A stretch of DNA of 64,000 nt from an uncultured Prevotellaceae bacterium (lineage in GTDB: Bacteria; Bacteroidota; Bacteroidia; Bacteroidales; Bacteroidaceae). Location: the NCBI GenBank assembly GCA_947166345.1, contig CAMVDU010000002.1:52555-116554 (forward strand), read 5' to 3'. Of the stretch, positions 18,180 to 24,890 are shown one piece after another. The position numbers and the translations under genes were made by a program. The first letter of the stretch is position 1. Each line of letters begins with the position of its first letter. The notes below the pieces were generated by a model. That model was not told the origin of the DNA and made no database searches. It saw only the letters and a list, made by a program, of their open reading frames with translations.

Positions 18180-20477
18180 ATGAAGAAACTATTTACTCTT
18201 CTTGCTTTCATGACATGTTTCTTGGGAGCAAAGGCGGCTAACTGGGTGGAAGTCTATTCAATAGACTATTCCAATTATCAGGTTTTCCCATTCTACGTAA
18301 TGGGCTATATACCTGGGTTTGACAATGGCTGCATGACCGACTTCGGTGCAAACTACAGGTTTGTGAAAGTGTCTGAAGCTGAAGAAACCAGCGATGTCAC
18401 CGTAGTGGACAGGGACGGTACTGAGTACTACAGATTTACAGAAGGTGGCGGTTGGCACCAGTATTTCATTGCTGATGGTATCTCCACTCAGCTGGATGGC
18501 CATTACAAAGTTGTTGCCTTAGTGAAGGCTTCTGAGGCTGTTAACATCAGCGTCAACATGGGTTGGGGTTGGGGTCAAGGCGAGACGGCCGGCGGTACCG
18601 CTTCTATCCCTGCTGGTGACGATTTCACTGAGGTAGAATGGGAATACACCGGTATTGGCGGCACTTCTTGTAACCTCGTTGCCCAGCCTGGTGGTTTCAC
18701 AGGAACCATCGAGTGGAAGTCTCTGAAGGTTTATGAGGATCAGAAGGCTCAGAAGCCCGTTGTTTGGCAGCAGTGGATTACCAACGATGGTAAGTCTATC
18801 ATCCCCGATGTAGCTACTGAAAGTAAGTATGTAGGCGATGCTGAGTTCGGTGCTTGGCCTGATTGGGCTCTCGTGGAAACAGAGGGTATTAATGCTAACT
18901 GGAGAAGCGATGATGCAACTAAAATCTGCGCATGGGCTCTGACCATGGGTAAGAACTATGACGACCAGGCTAGTGGTATTACAAATGATAGTCCTCGTTC
19001 ACGTCCTTACCCTGCTAACATTGAGGTAGAAGAAGGAACAGAAAACCACGTATTTGCTGTTCATGTTGATAAGATTGATATCATTCCTGGCAAAGAAAAT
19101 GAAGAACCCGATGCAGCTTCTATTGCTTGGTCTAACCAGTTCTGGATTGAGGCTCCTACGGCTTTCAAGGCTGGAGAATCTGTAAGAATCAAGTTCAGCT
19201 ATAAGGCTGAGCATGCTTGCTCTGCTGGTACTCAGTTCCACACGAAGAATCCTTCTATTTATCTCCACTGGAACGCTGTAGGTGATGTTTCCTTCACCAC
19301 AGAGTGGCAGGAATTTGACAAGACTGTAACGATTCCCAGTGAAGCTAATGGCGCTTATTCACTGGCATTCAACCTCTGCTCTGACGAGACTAATGGCCGT
19401 ACGCCTAATATCTTCTATTTCGATAATCTCTCTATGGAGACCATGGTACTCGAGGAGGGTCTCTTCGTGGCATCTGCTAATACAACCACTGGTCTGGAGT
19501 ATGACTTCGACAACGCTGTTCCATTTGAGTGGGATGCAGAACTTGAAGCTTATGTCGCTACCGCTGGTACTGCAGGCGATCAGGACTCTTGGGTCAATGA
19601 GCTGATGATTTCAACTGTAGCTGGTAACGATGCAGCCTTCAAGGGTAATACTATTAGTCCTTCTGGTAGCTATATCGGCGAAGACGAGTGGGGTGAGTAC
19701 ACCGCTAAGAGCCTTTCTAAGATTAAGCTTCCCGCAGCTGGTGTATGGCAGATTGCTGTTGACACCGATTCTAAGCAGATCAACATCGTTCAGCTTGAGG
19801 GTGAGACCCCTAAGGATCCCGTTGACATCGTAACTAACACGACAGCTGTTAAAGTTGTTGGTCAGGAGCGTGACTGGCTCTCTGCTGACGGTAACGGCAA
19901 TCCTCGTGAAGCTGAGGTTGGTACCGGTGCTGCATGGGACAACCAGCTCTTCATCATCGCTAACCGCACACTCGCAGCTGGTGAGGTGACCGTTCTGAAG
20001 TTCAAGTATAAGGCTTCTAAGGAGGCTAAGGCCACTACACAGTGTCACGTTCTTCCTGGTCAGTATAAGCACTATGGTGCTATCGGCGATGTGAACTTCA
20101 CCACCGATTGGCAGGAATTCAACCAGACCTACACTGTGCCTGCAGACGCTGATGGCATGCAGAGTATCGCCTTCAATTTGGCTGAGATTAAGGAAGCTTG
20201 CGATTATGAGATTAAAGACGTTCAGTGGTATCTGGATTACACCGTGGAAGGCAAGACCATGGAGAACCTGATCGACGCTGAGGGTACTAAGAACTTCTAC
20301 GTGAAGGAAGGTGCTGGCACCGATCCTTATGAGTTCGGTACTGATCCTTCTGGCATCTCTACTGTTGTTGTTAATAACAACGCTAACAACGTGATCTACA
20401 ACATCGCAGGTCAGCGTGTTAACAAGGCCTTCAAGGGCATCGTTGTGAAGAACGGCAACAAGTATGTTGTGAAGTAA
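18180..20477 (+). CDS. Secreted multi-domain CBM-like protein with C-terminal sorting-like domain
   Basis: Signal peptide MKKLFTLLAFMTCFLGAKA; two related modules (WSNQFWIEAPTAFKAGESVRIKFSYKAE..FTTEWQEFDKTVTIP and WDNQLFIIANRTLAAGEVTVLKFKYKAS..FTTDWQEFNQTYTVP); C-terminus NVIYNIAGQRVNKAFKGIVVKNGNKYVVK. Confidence 0.75.
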   Translation: MKKLFTLLAFMTCFLGAKAANWVEVYSIDYSNYQVFPFYVMGYIPGFDNGCMTDFGANYRFVKVSEAEETSDVTVVDRDGTEYYRFTEGGGWHQYFIADGISTQLDGHYKVVALVKASEAVNISVNMGWGWGQGETAGGTASIPAGDDFTEVEWEYTGIGGTSCNLVAQPGGFTGTIEWKSLKVYEDQKAQKPVVWQQWITNDGKSIIPDVATESKYVGDAEFGAWPDWALVETEGINANWRSDDATKICAWALTMGKNYDDQASGITNDSPRSRPYPANIEVEEGTENHVFAVHVDKIDIIPGKENEEPDAASIAWSNQFWIEAPTAFKAGESVRIKFSYKAEHACSAGTQFHTKNPSIYLHWNAVGDVSFTTEWQEFDKTVTIPSEANGAYSLAFNLCSDETNGRTPNIFYFDNLSMETMVLEEGLFVASANTTTGLEYDFDNAVPFEWDAELEAYVATAGTAGDQDSWVNELMISTVAGNDAAFKGNTISPSGSYIGEDEWGEYTAKSLSKIKLPAAGVWQIAVDTDSKQINIVQLEGETPKDPVDIVTNTTAVKVVGQERDWLSADGNGNPREAEVGTGAAWDNQLFIIANRTLAAGEVTVLKFKYKASKEAKATTQCHVLPGQYKHYGAIGDVNFTTDWQEFNQTYTVPADADGMQSIAFNLAEIKEACDYEIKDVQWYLDYTVEGKTMENLIDAEGTKNFYVKEGAGTDPYEFGTDPSGISTVVVNNNANNVIYNIAGQRVNKAFKGIVVKNGNKYVVK

Positions 20478-20494
20478 TCCACAATCAATCTCTA

Positions 20495-20530
20495 ATAAAA
20501 AACCGATGGCGACTTCGTCATCGGTTTTTT
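20495..20530 (+). terminator. Rho-independent terminator of the PUL operon
   Basis: AAAAAACCGATGGCGACTTCGTCATCGGTTTTTTG. Confidence 0.85.
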
Positions 20531-20700
20531 GTATTCTGAGAAAAATCATAAAATAGCAATATACCTACACTGATCTTCTGAAACGCCGATAAACACAGGT
20601 GTTTCAGCTATGTATGCTGCATACACTAACATACATCCTGCATACACTAAATGGCCCAAAATTTTGTGATTCCCTTACAATGAGGTTTTTACACACAAAG

Positions 20701-20845
20701 TGTCCGGATATGATACGAATATCCCGAACAAAGTGTACGGAGCCTTCCGGACGCTTTGTACAAGACGCTTGTACACTCTGTACGAGACTTCTGTACTGAG
20801 TGTACGGGATACAAACACAGCGTGTCCGTGACGCTCGAACACTTT
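20701..20845. repeat. 22-bp-period repeat array B (TGTAC/TGTCC core)
   Basis: TGTAC/TGTCC starts at 20757, 20779, 20801, 20823 (22-bp steps), interleaved TGTAC at 20770 and 20792 (22 bp), earlier cores at 20701 and 20734. Confidence 0.75.
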
Positions 20846-20873
20846 AGAGAGGATGTGTCTGTTTTTTTTATTC

Positions 20874-20900
20874 GTACCCTTGAGCTTCGCTCGAAGGTAC
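20874..20900. repeat. 27-bp promoter palindrome h1
   Basis: GTACCCTTGAGC-TTC-GCTCGAAGGTAC. Confidence 0.8.
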
Positions 20901-20968
20901 TCTCGTTCGACAATAAAAACAAAAAATGCATTTTTGTTTTGTATTGTTTTCACTTATTCGTACCCTTG
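20892..20968 (+). repeat. Direct repeat R1 (with R2 at 21066-21144)
   Basis: cgaaggtactctcgttcgacaataaaaacaaaaaatgc.tttttgttttgtattgtt.tcacttattcgtaccctttg-like sequence repeated at 21066-21144. Confidence 0.85.
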
Positions 20969-20986
20969 ACCTGCGGTCGAAGGTAG
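20960..20986. repeat. 27-bp promoter palindrome h2
   Basis: GTACCCTTGACC-TGC-GGTCGAAGGTAG. Confidence 0.8.
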
Positions 20987-21047
20987 GCTGCACCTCGGAA
21001 AAACAAAAGAATTTTTCGATTTCTTTTGGTTTTTCGCTCGGTTTGCA

Positions 21048-21074
21048 CTACCTTTGGCCTATGGCCGAAGGTAC
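21048..21074. repeat. 27-bp promoter palindrome h3
   Basis: CTACCTTTGGCC-TAT-GGCCGAAGGTAC. Confidence 0.8.
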
Positions 21075-21144
21075 TCTCGTTCGACAATAAAAACAAAAAA
21101 AATGCCTTTTTGTTTTGTATTGTTCTCACTTATTCGTACCTTTG
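21066..21144 (+). repeat. Direct repeat R2 ending in the prfB promoter box
   Basis: See R1; terminates with TACCTTTG. Confidence 0.85.
21137..21144 (+). promoter_or_regulatory. -7 promoter box TACCTTTG of prfB
   Basis: TTCGTACCTTTGCACTATG; box ends 4 nt before ATG. Confidence 0.6.
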
Positions 21145-21148
21145 CACT

Positions 21149-22267
21149 ATGATTACACAAGAGCAATTGAAAGACGTGCTCGACAGAGCCGACAAACTGA
21201 AGCACTATCTGCGCATCGACGAGAAACAGGTGGAGTACGAGGAAGAGGACCTGCGCACGCAGGCCCCCGACTTCTGGGACGACCCCAAGCGCGCTGAGGA
21301 GCAGATGAAGAAGGTGAAGGACATCAAGCGCTGGCTGGACGGCTATCAGGATGTGCGTCTGAAGGCTGACGAGCTGCAGCTGGCCTTCGACTTCTATAAA
21401 GACGAGATGGTGACTGAGGAGGAGGTAGATAACGACTACCAGCAGGCCCTGGCTGCCATCGAGGCACTGGAGCTGATGAACATGCTGCGCCAGAAGGAAG
21501 ACCCGATGGACTGCGTGCTGAAGATCAACTCGGGCGCAGGCGGCACGGAGAGTCAGGACTGGGCATCGATGCTCATGCGCATGTATATGCGCTGGGCAGA
21601 GGCTCACGGCTACAAGGTGACTATCGCCAATATCCTTGACGGCGACGAAGCCGGCATCAAGAGCGTGACCATGCAGATAGAGGGTGGCTCGTATGCCTAC
21701 GGCTATCTGAAGAGCGAGAACGGTGTGCACCGTCTGGTGCGCGTGTCGCCCTTCAACGCTCAGGGCAAGCGTATGACCTCCTTTGCCTCGGTCTTCGTCA
21801 GTCCGCTGGTCGATGACACCATCGAGGTCTATGTCGATCCTGCCAAGCTCAGCTGGGACACGTTCCGTTCGAGTGGTGCTGGTGGTCAGAACGTCAACAA
21901 GGTAGAGTCGGGCGTGCGCCTGCGCTACTGGTACACCGACCCCGACACTGGCGAGGAAGAGGAGATTCTGATTGAGAACACGGAGACGCGCGACCAGCCG
22001 AAGAACAAGGAGCGTGCCTTGAAGCTGCTGAAAAGCCAGCTCTACGACCGTGCCATGAAGAAGCGTCTGGAGGCACAGGCTAAGATTGAGGCAGGCAAGA
22101 AGAAGATTGAGTGGGGTTCGCAGATACGCTCCTACGTCTTCGACGACAAGCGTGTGAAGGACCACCGTACCAACTTCGAGACCCGCGACGTGGAAAGCGT
22201 CATGAACGGCAAGCTCGACGGCTTCATCAAAGCCTATTTGATGGAATTCCCTGTGAGTGAAGACTAA
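21149..22267 (+). CDS. prfB: Peptide chain release factor 2, no programmed frameshift
   Basis: GAGGQNVNKVESGVRLRY GGQ motif, SPF motif (VRVSPFNAQGKR), continuous frame through the RF2 N-terminus (HYLRIDEKQVEYEEED). Confidence 0.95.
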   Translation: MITQEQLKDVLDRADKLKHYLRIDEKQVEYEEEDLRTQAPDFWDDPKRAEEQMKKVKDIKRWLDGYQDVRLKADELQLAFDFYKDEMVTEEEVDNDYQQALAAIEALELMNMLRQKEDPMDCVLKINSGAGGTESQDWASMLMRMYMRWAEAHGYKVTIANILDGDEAGIKSVTMQIEGGSYAYGYLKSENGVHRLVRVSPFNAQGKRMTSFASVFVSPLVDDTIEVYVDPAKLSWDTFRSSGAGGQNVNKVESGVRLRYWYTDPDTGEEEEILIENTETRDQPKNKERALKLLKSQLYDRAMKKRLEAQAKIEAGKKKIEWGSQIRSYVFDDKRVKDHRTNFETRDVESVMNGKLDGFIKAYLMEFPVSED

Positions 22268-22286
22268 CTTAAAAAATATTACTATT

Positions 22287-22436
22287 ATGAAGCAGAAAGA
22301 AAAGCATTTGAATGCCAAACAGAAGGCATACGAGAAGAAAGAAGAGCAGAAAGGACGTCGTGTGGTTAACATGATCTTTGGCGGACTCGTCGCCCTGGCT
22401 ATCATCTATGCAGTGTGGGTTCTTGCTCTGATGTAA
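22287..22436 (+). CDS. Small single-span membrane protein, 49 aa
   Basis: ATG..TAA ORF: MKQKEKHLNAKQKAYEKKEEQKGRRVVNMIFGGLVALAIIYAVWVLALM; fits between prfB and the CYTH gene on the same strand (below the ORF-track length cutoff). Confidence 0.65.
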   Translation: MKQKEKHLNAKQKAYEKKEEQKGRRVVNMIFGGLVALAIIYAVWVLALM

Positions 22437-22437
22437 G

Positions 22438-22923
22438 ATGAGCGGCATGGAGATTGAGAGGAAGTTCCTGGTGAAGGGCTCCGACTTCAAGCAGCAGGCA
22501 CGCAGTATCAGCCACATACAGCAAGGCTACCTCTGTAGCGGCAAGGGAAAGACCATCAGGGTTCGCAGCCGCGACGACAAAGCCTACCTCACCATCAAGG
22601 GCCCCTCTCTGGACGGTGGCCTGAGCCGCTACGAGTTCGAGAAGGAGATAACGCTGGACGAGGCCAAGCATCTGTTTCAGCTCTGTGAGCCAGGCATCAT
22701 CGACAAACGGCGCTACCTCGTGGATTACGAGGGGCACACCTTCGAGGTTGACGAGTTCTATGGCGACAACGAAGGGCTGGTGATGGCTGAGATAGAGCTG
22801 AATGCACCTGATGAATCTTTCAAAAAGCCCGATTTCATCAGTATTGAGGTGACAGGCGACCGTCGCTACTACAACGCCCACTTACGGCAAAACCCCTACA
22901 AACTATGGAAGGACGAGCAATGA
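22438..22923 (+). CDS. CYTH domain-containing protein
   Basis: MEIERKFLVKG, TIRVRSRDDKAYLTIKGP, EVDEFYGDNEGLVMAEIEL. Confidence 0.9.
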   Translation: MSGMEIERKFLVKGSDFKQQARSISHIQQGYLCSGKGKTIRVRSRDDKAYLTIKGPSLDGGLSRYEFEKEITLDEAKHLFQLCEPGIIDKRRYLVDYEGHTFEVDEFYGDNEGLVMAEIELNAPDESFKKPDFISIEVTGDRRYYNAHLRQNPYKLWKDEQ

Positions 22924-22971
22924 GCCCGTCCTTCTTCGTTTGAATCAGGGACTGAAAATCTATATATGAAA

Positions 22972-23006
22972 AAAGGAGTTGCGCAATTTGCGTAACTCCT
23001 TGTGTT
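22972..23006. terminator. Hairpin terminator between CYTH gene and tRNA
   Basis: AAGGAGTTGCGCAATTTGCGTAACTCCTT. Confidence 0.7.
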
Positions 23007-23013
23007 TCTATTG

Positions 23014-23087
23014 TGGACCAGCCAGGGCTTGAACCTGGGACCTCCAGATTATGAGTCTGTTGCTCTAACCAACTGAGCTACAAGTCC
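23014..23087 (-). tRNA. tRNA with CAT anticodon (tRNA-Met elongator; tRNA-Ile2 not excluded)
   Basis: Reverse strand GGACTTG TA GCTC AGTTGGTTA GAGC A ACAGA CTCATAA TCTGG AGGTC CCAGG TTCAAGC CCTGG CTGGTCC A cloverleaf. Confidence 0.88.
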
Positions 23088-23100
23088 TATTTTGCGGCTG

Positions 23101-23108
23101 CAAAGGTA
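23101..23108 (-). promoter_or_regulatory. -7 box (TACCTTTG) for the CAT tRNA
   Basis: CAAAGGTA on +, 14 nt upstream of the tRNA 5' end. Confidence 0.5.
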
Positions 23109-23113
23109 CAAAA

Positions 23114-23141
23114 AACATTAAACATTAAACATTAAACATTA
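23114..23141. repeat. Perfect tandem heptamer (aacatta)x4
   Basis: aacattaaacattaaacattaaacatta between divergent tRNA and ribF promoters. Confidence 0.85.
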
Positions 23142-23171
23142 AAAAATTAGTCGTTTTTAACATTTTCTTCG

Positions 23172-23179
23172 TAACTTTG
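23172..23179 (+). promoter_or_regulatory. -7 box TAACTTTG for ribF
   Basis: CGTAACTTTGTGG upstream of ATG 23197. Confidence 0.5.
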
Positions 23180-23196
23180 TGGCAAAAATCTACGCA

Positions 23197-24096
23197 ATGG
23201 CAGGATATGTAGCTACAATAGGCATGTTCGACGGGGTGCATCTGGGTCACCAGTTTGTGCTGCATCACGTTGTGGAGACAGCCCGTGAGCAAGGCCTGCT
23301 GTCGATGGCTGTCACCTTCGACCGTCACCCGCGTCAGGTGCTGCAACCAGCGTGGCATCCCCAGTTGTTGCTGACTGCCGACGAGAAGCTAAAACAGCTG
23401 CAGGCCACAGGCGTGGATCGTGTCGAGGTGCTTTGCTTCGATGCTGCGATGGCAAGGCTGTCGGCCCAGACGTTCATGCAACAGGTGCTGAAGGAGCAGT
23501 TGGGTGTCAGCGTCCTGCTGATGGGCTATGACAACCGCTTTGGCTCTCGTCGTGAGGATTCCTTCGACGACTATGTGGCCTATGGCAGACAGGTGGGTAT
23601 TGAGGTGGTCAGGGCATCGCAGTGGACTGCCGACGGACAGGTGCCCTGTTCATCACTCATCCGACAGAAGGTGACAGATGGTGAGGTGCATGAGGCTGCC
23701 CTCCTGATGGGACATCCCTATACCCTGAGCGGCACCATTGTCCATGGGCGTCGCATTGGCCATAGCATCGGCTTCCCAACAGCCAACCTGCAACCCTACA
23801 GTCCTGACAAGATTGTTCCGCGTAGTGGCGTCTATGCAGTAACGGCACAGGTCGATGACGATGACAAGGTGCTGAAGGGCATGATGAACATCGGCATGCG
23901 TCCCACCTTCGACGGCCATCATCAGACGCTGGAGACCCATCTCTTCGATGTTGATGCCGACCTCTACGACCACCAGCTGACGGTGACCTTCGTGGACCGT
24001 CTGCGCGACGAACAGCCTTTTCCTGATGCAGAAGCGCTGGTGCGACAGATGAACCAAGACAAACAACAAGCCATAGAAATACTGAAGACAATATGA
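23197..24096 (+). CDS. ribF: Bifunctional riboflavin kinase / FAD synthetase
   Basis: VATIGMFDGVHLGHQ, RIGHSIGFPTANLQP, SGVYAVTAQVDD. Confidence 0.93.
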   Translation: MAGYVATIGMFDGVHLGHQFVLHHVVETAREQGLLSMAVTFDRHPRQVLQPAWHPQLLLTADEKLKQLQATGVDRVEVLCFDAAMARLSAQTFMQQVLKEQLGVSVLLMGYDNRFGSRREDSFDDYVAYGRQVGIEVVRASQWTADGQVPCSSLIRQKVTDGEVHEAALLMGHPYTLSGTIVHGRRIGHSIGFPTANLQPYSPDKIVPRSGVYAVTAQVDDDDKVLKGMMNIGMRPTFDGHHQTLETHLFDVDADLYDHQLTVTFVDRLRDEQPFPDAEALVRQMNQDKQQAIEILKTI

Positions 24097-24878
24097 AGAA
24101 TGCCCTTTCCTACTTCCTTGTGTTCCTGGGTGTGCAGGCCGTCATCGTGGCTGCCGCAGGACAACTCAACGGACTTCTCGATACGATGCTGATCCACGTC
24201 CTTGCCGTAGGCGTCTCGGCGTTGGTCACCATCACCCTGTTCTGTCTGCTGCGCTGGGCCACGCCCACCAAGGATTATATTCTCACCCGTCCGTGGGGCA
24301 CGCTCCTCTGGAGTGCCATTGCTGCCGTAGGGTGTATCATCCCCTCTGTCTTTCTGCAGGAGTTCATCAGCTGGCCCCAGTCGTGGCTGGAGCTGTTCAA
24401 TACCAAGGAGACTGAGGAACTGCTTTCTGGTATGATGGCTACTACTGGCGGCTTCTTTGTCATTGCCATCCTGCAACCGCTGGCCGAGGAACTCGTGTTC
24501 CGTGGGGCAATCCTGCGCTCCCTGCTAAAATGGCAGCCTGAGCGTCGCTGGCTCATGATTGCCCTCTCGGCCCTGCTCTTCGCCCTGGCCCACATGAACC
24601 CCATGCAGTTCATCCATCCTCTGCTCATCGGACTGCTGTTAGGATGGATGTACGAGCGCACGCATAGCATCATCCCTGGCGTGCTGTTCCATTGGGTGAA
24701 CAACAGCGTTGCTGTCGTTGCCACTATCCTTTATGCTGACAAACCCGACTTCTCCCTCACCGACCTGTGGGGACCCCAGCGTGTCTATCTCGCCGTGGGC
24801 TTCTCCCTTCTCATCCTGGTGCCAGCCATCTATCAGCTGCACCTGCTGATGAAGCGCCCATCCTCACAAAGGGTCTGA
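24093..24878 (+). CDS. CPBP family intramembrane metalloprotease
   Basis: PLAEELVFRGAILRSLL and ALLFALAHMNPMQFIHPLLIGLLLGWMYERTHSIIPGVLFHWVNNS. Confidence 0.9.
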   Translation: MKNALSYFLVFLGVQAVIVAAAGQLNGLLDTMLIHVLAVGVSALVTITLFCLLRWATPTKDYILTRPWGTLLWSAIAAVGCIIPSVFLQEFISWPQSWLELFNTKETEELLSGMMATTGGFFVIAILQPLAEELVFRGAILRSLLKWQPERRWLMIALSALLFALAHMNPMQFIHPLLIGLLLGWMYERTHSIIPGVLFHWVNNSVAVVATILYADKPDFSLTDLWGPQRVYLAVGFSLLILVPAIYQLHLLMKRPSSQRV

Positions 24879-24890
24879 CCCTTTGTGCGA

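Noticed and set aside
20701-20845. CRISPR or plasmid origin interpretation
   Set aside because: No cas or replication initiator gene nearby; 22-bp iteron resemblance is kept only as an analogy.
20599-20986. Small ORFs (66-92 aa) across the repeat array upstream of prfB
   Set aside because: Their translations follow the non-coding 22-bp repeats and palindromes, on both strands and several frames; better explained as non-coding.
21149-21300. Programmed +1 frameshift in prfB
   Set aside because: The reading frame is continuous through the position where the E. coli-type UGA frameshift would be (HYLRIDEKQ).
21059-22405. 448-aa ORF antisense to prfB
   Set aside because: Shadow ORF overlapping a confident prfB.
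23014-23087. tRNA-Ile2 (lysidine CAU) assignment
   Set aside because: Not excluded, but the overall sequence looks more like elongator tRNA-Met; would need tRNAscan/TFAM-type classification.
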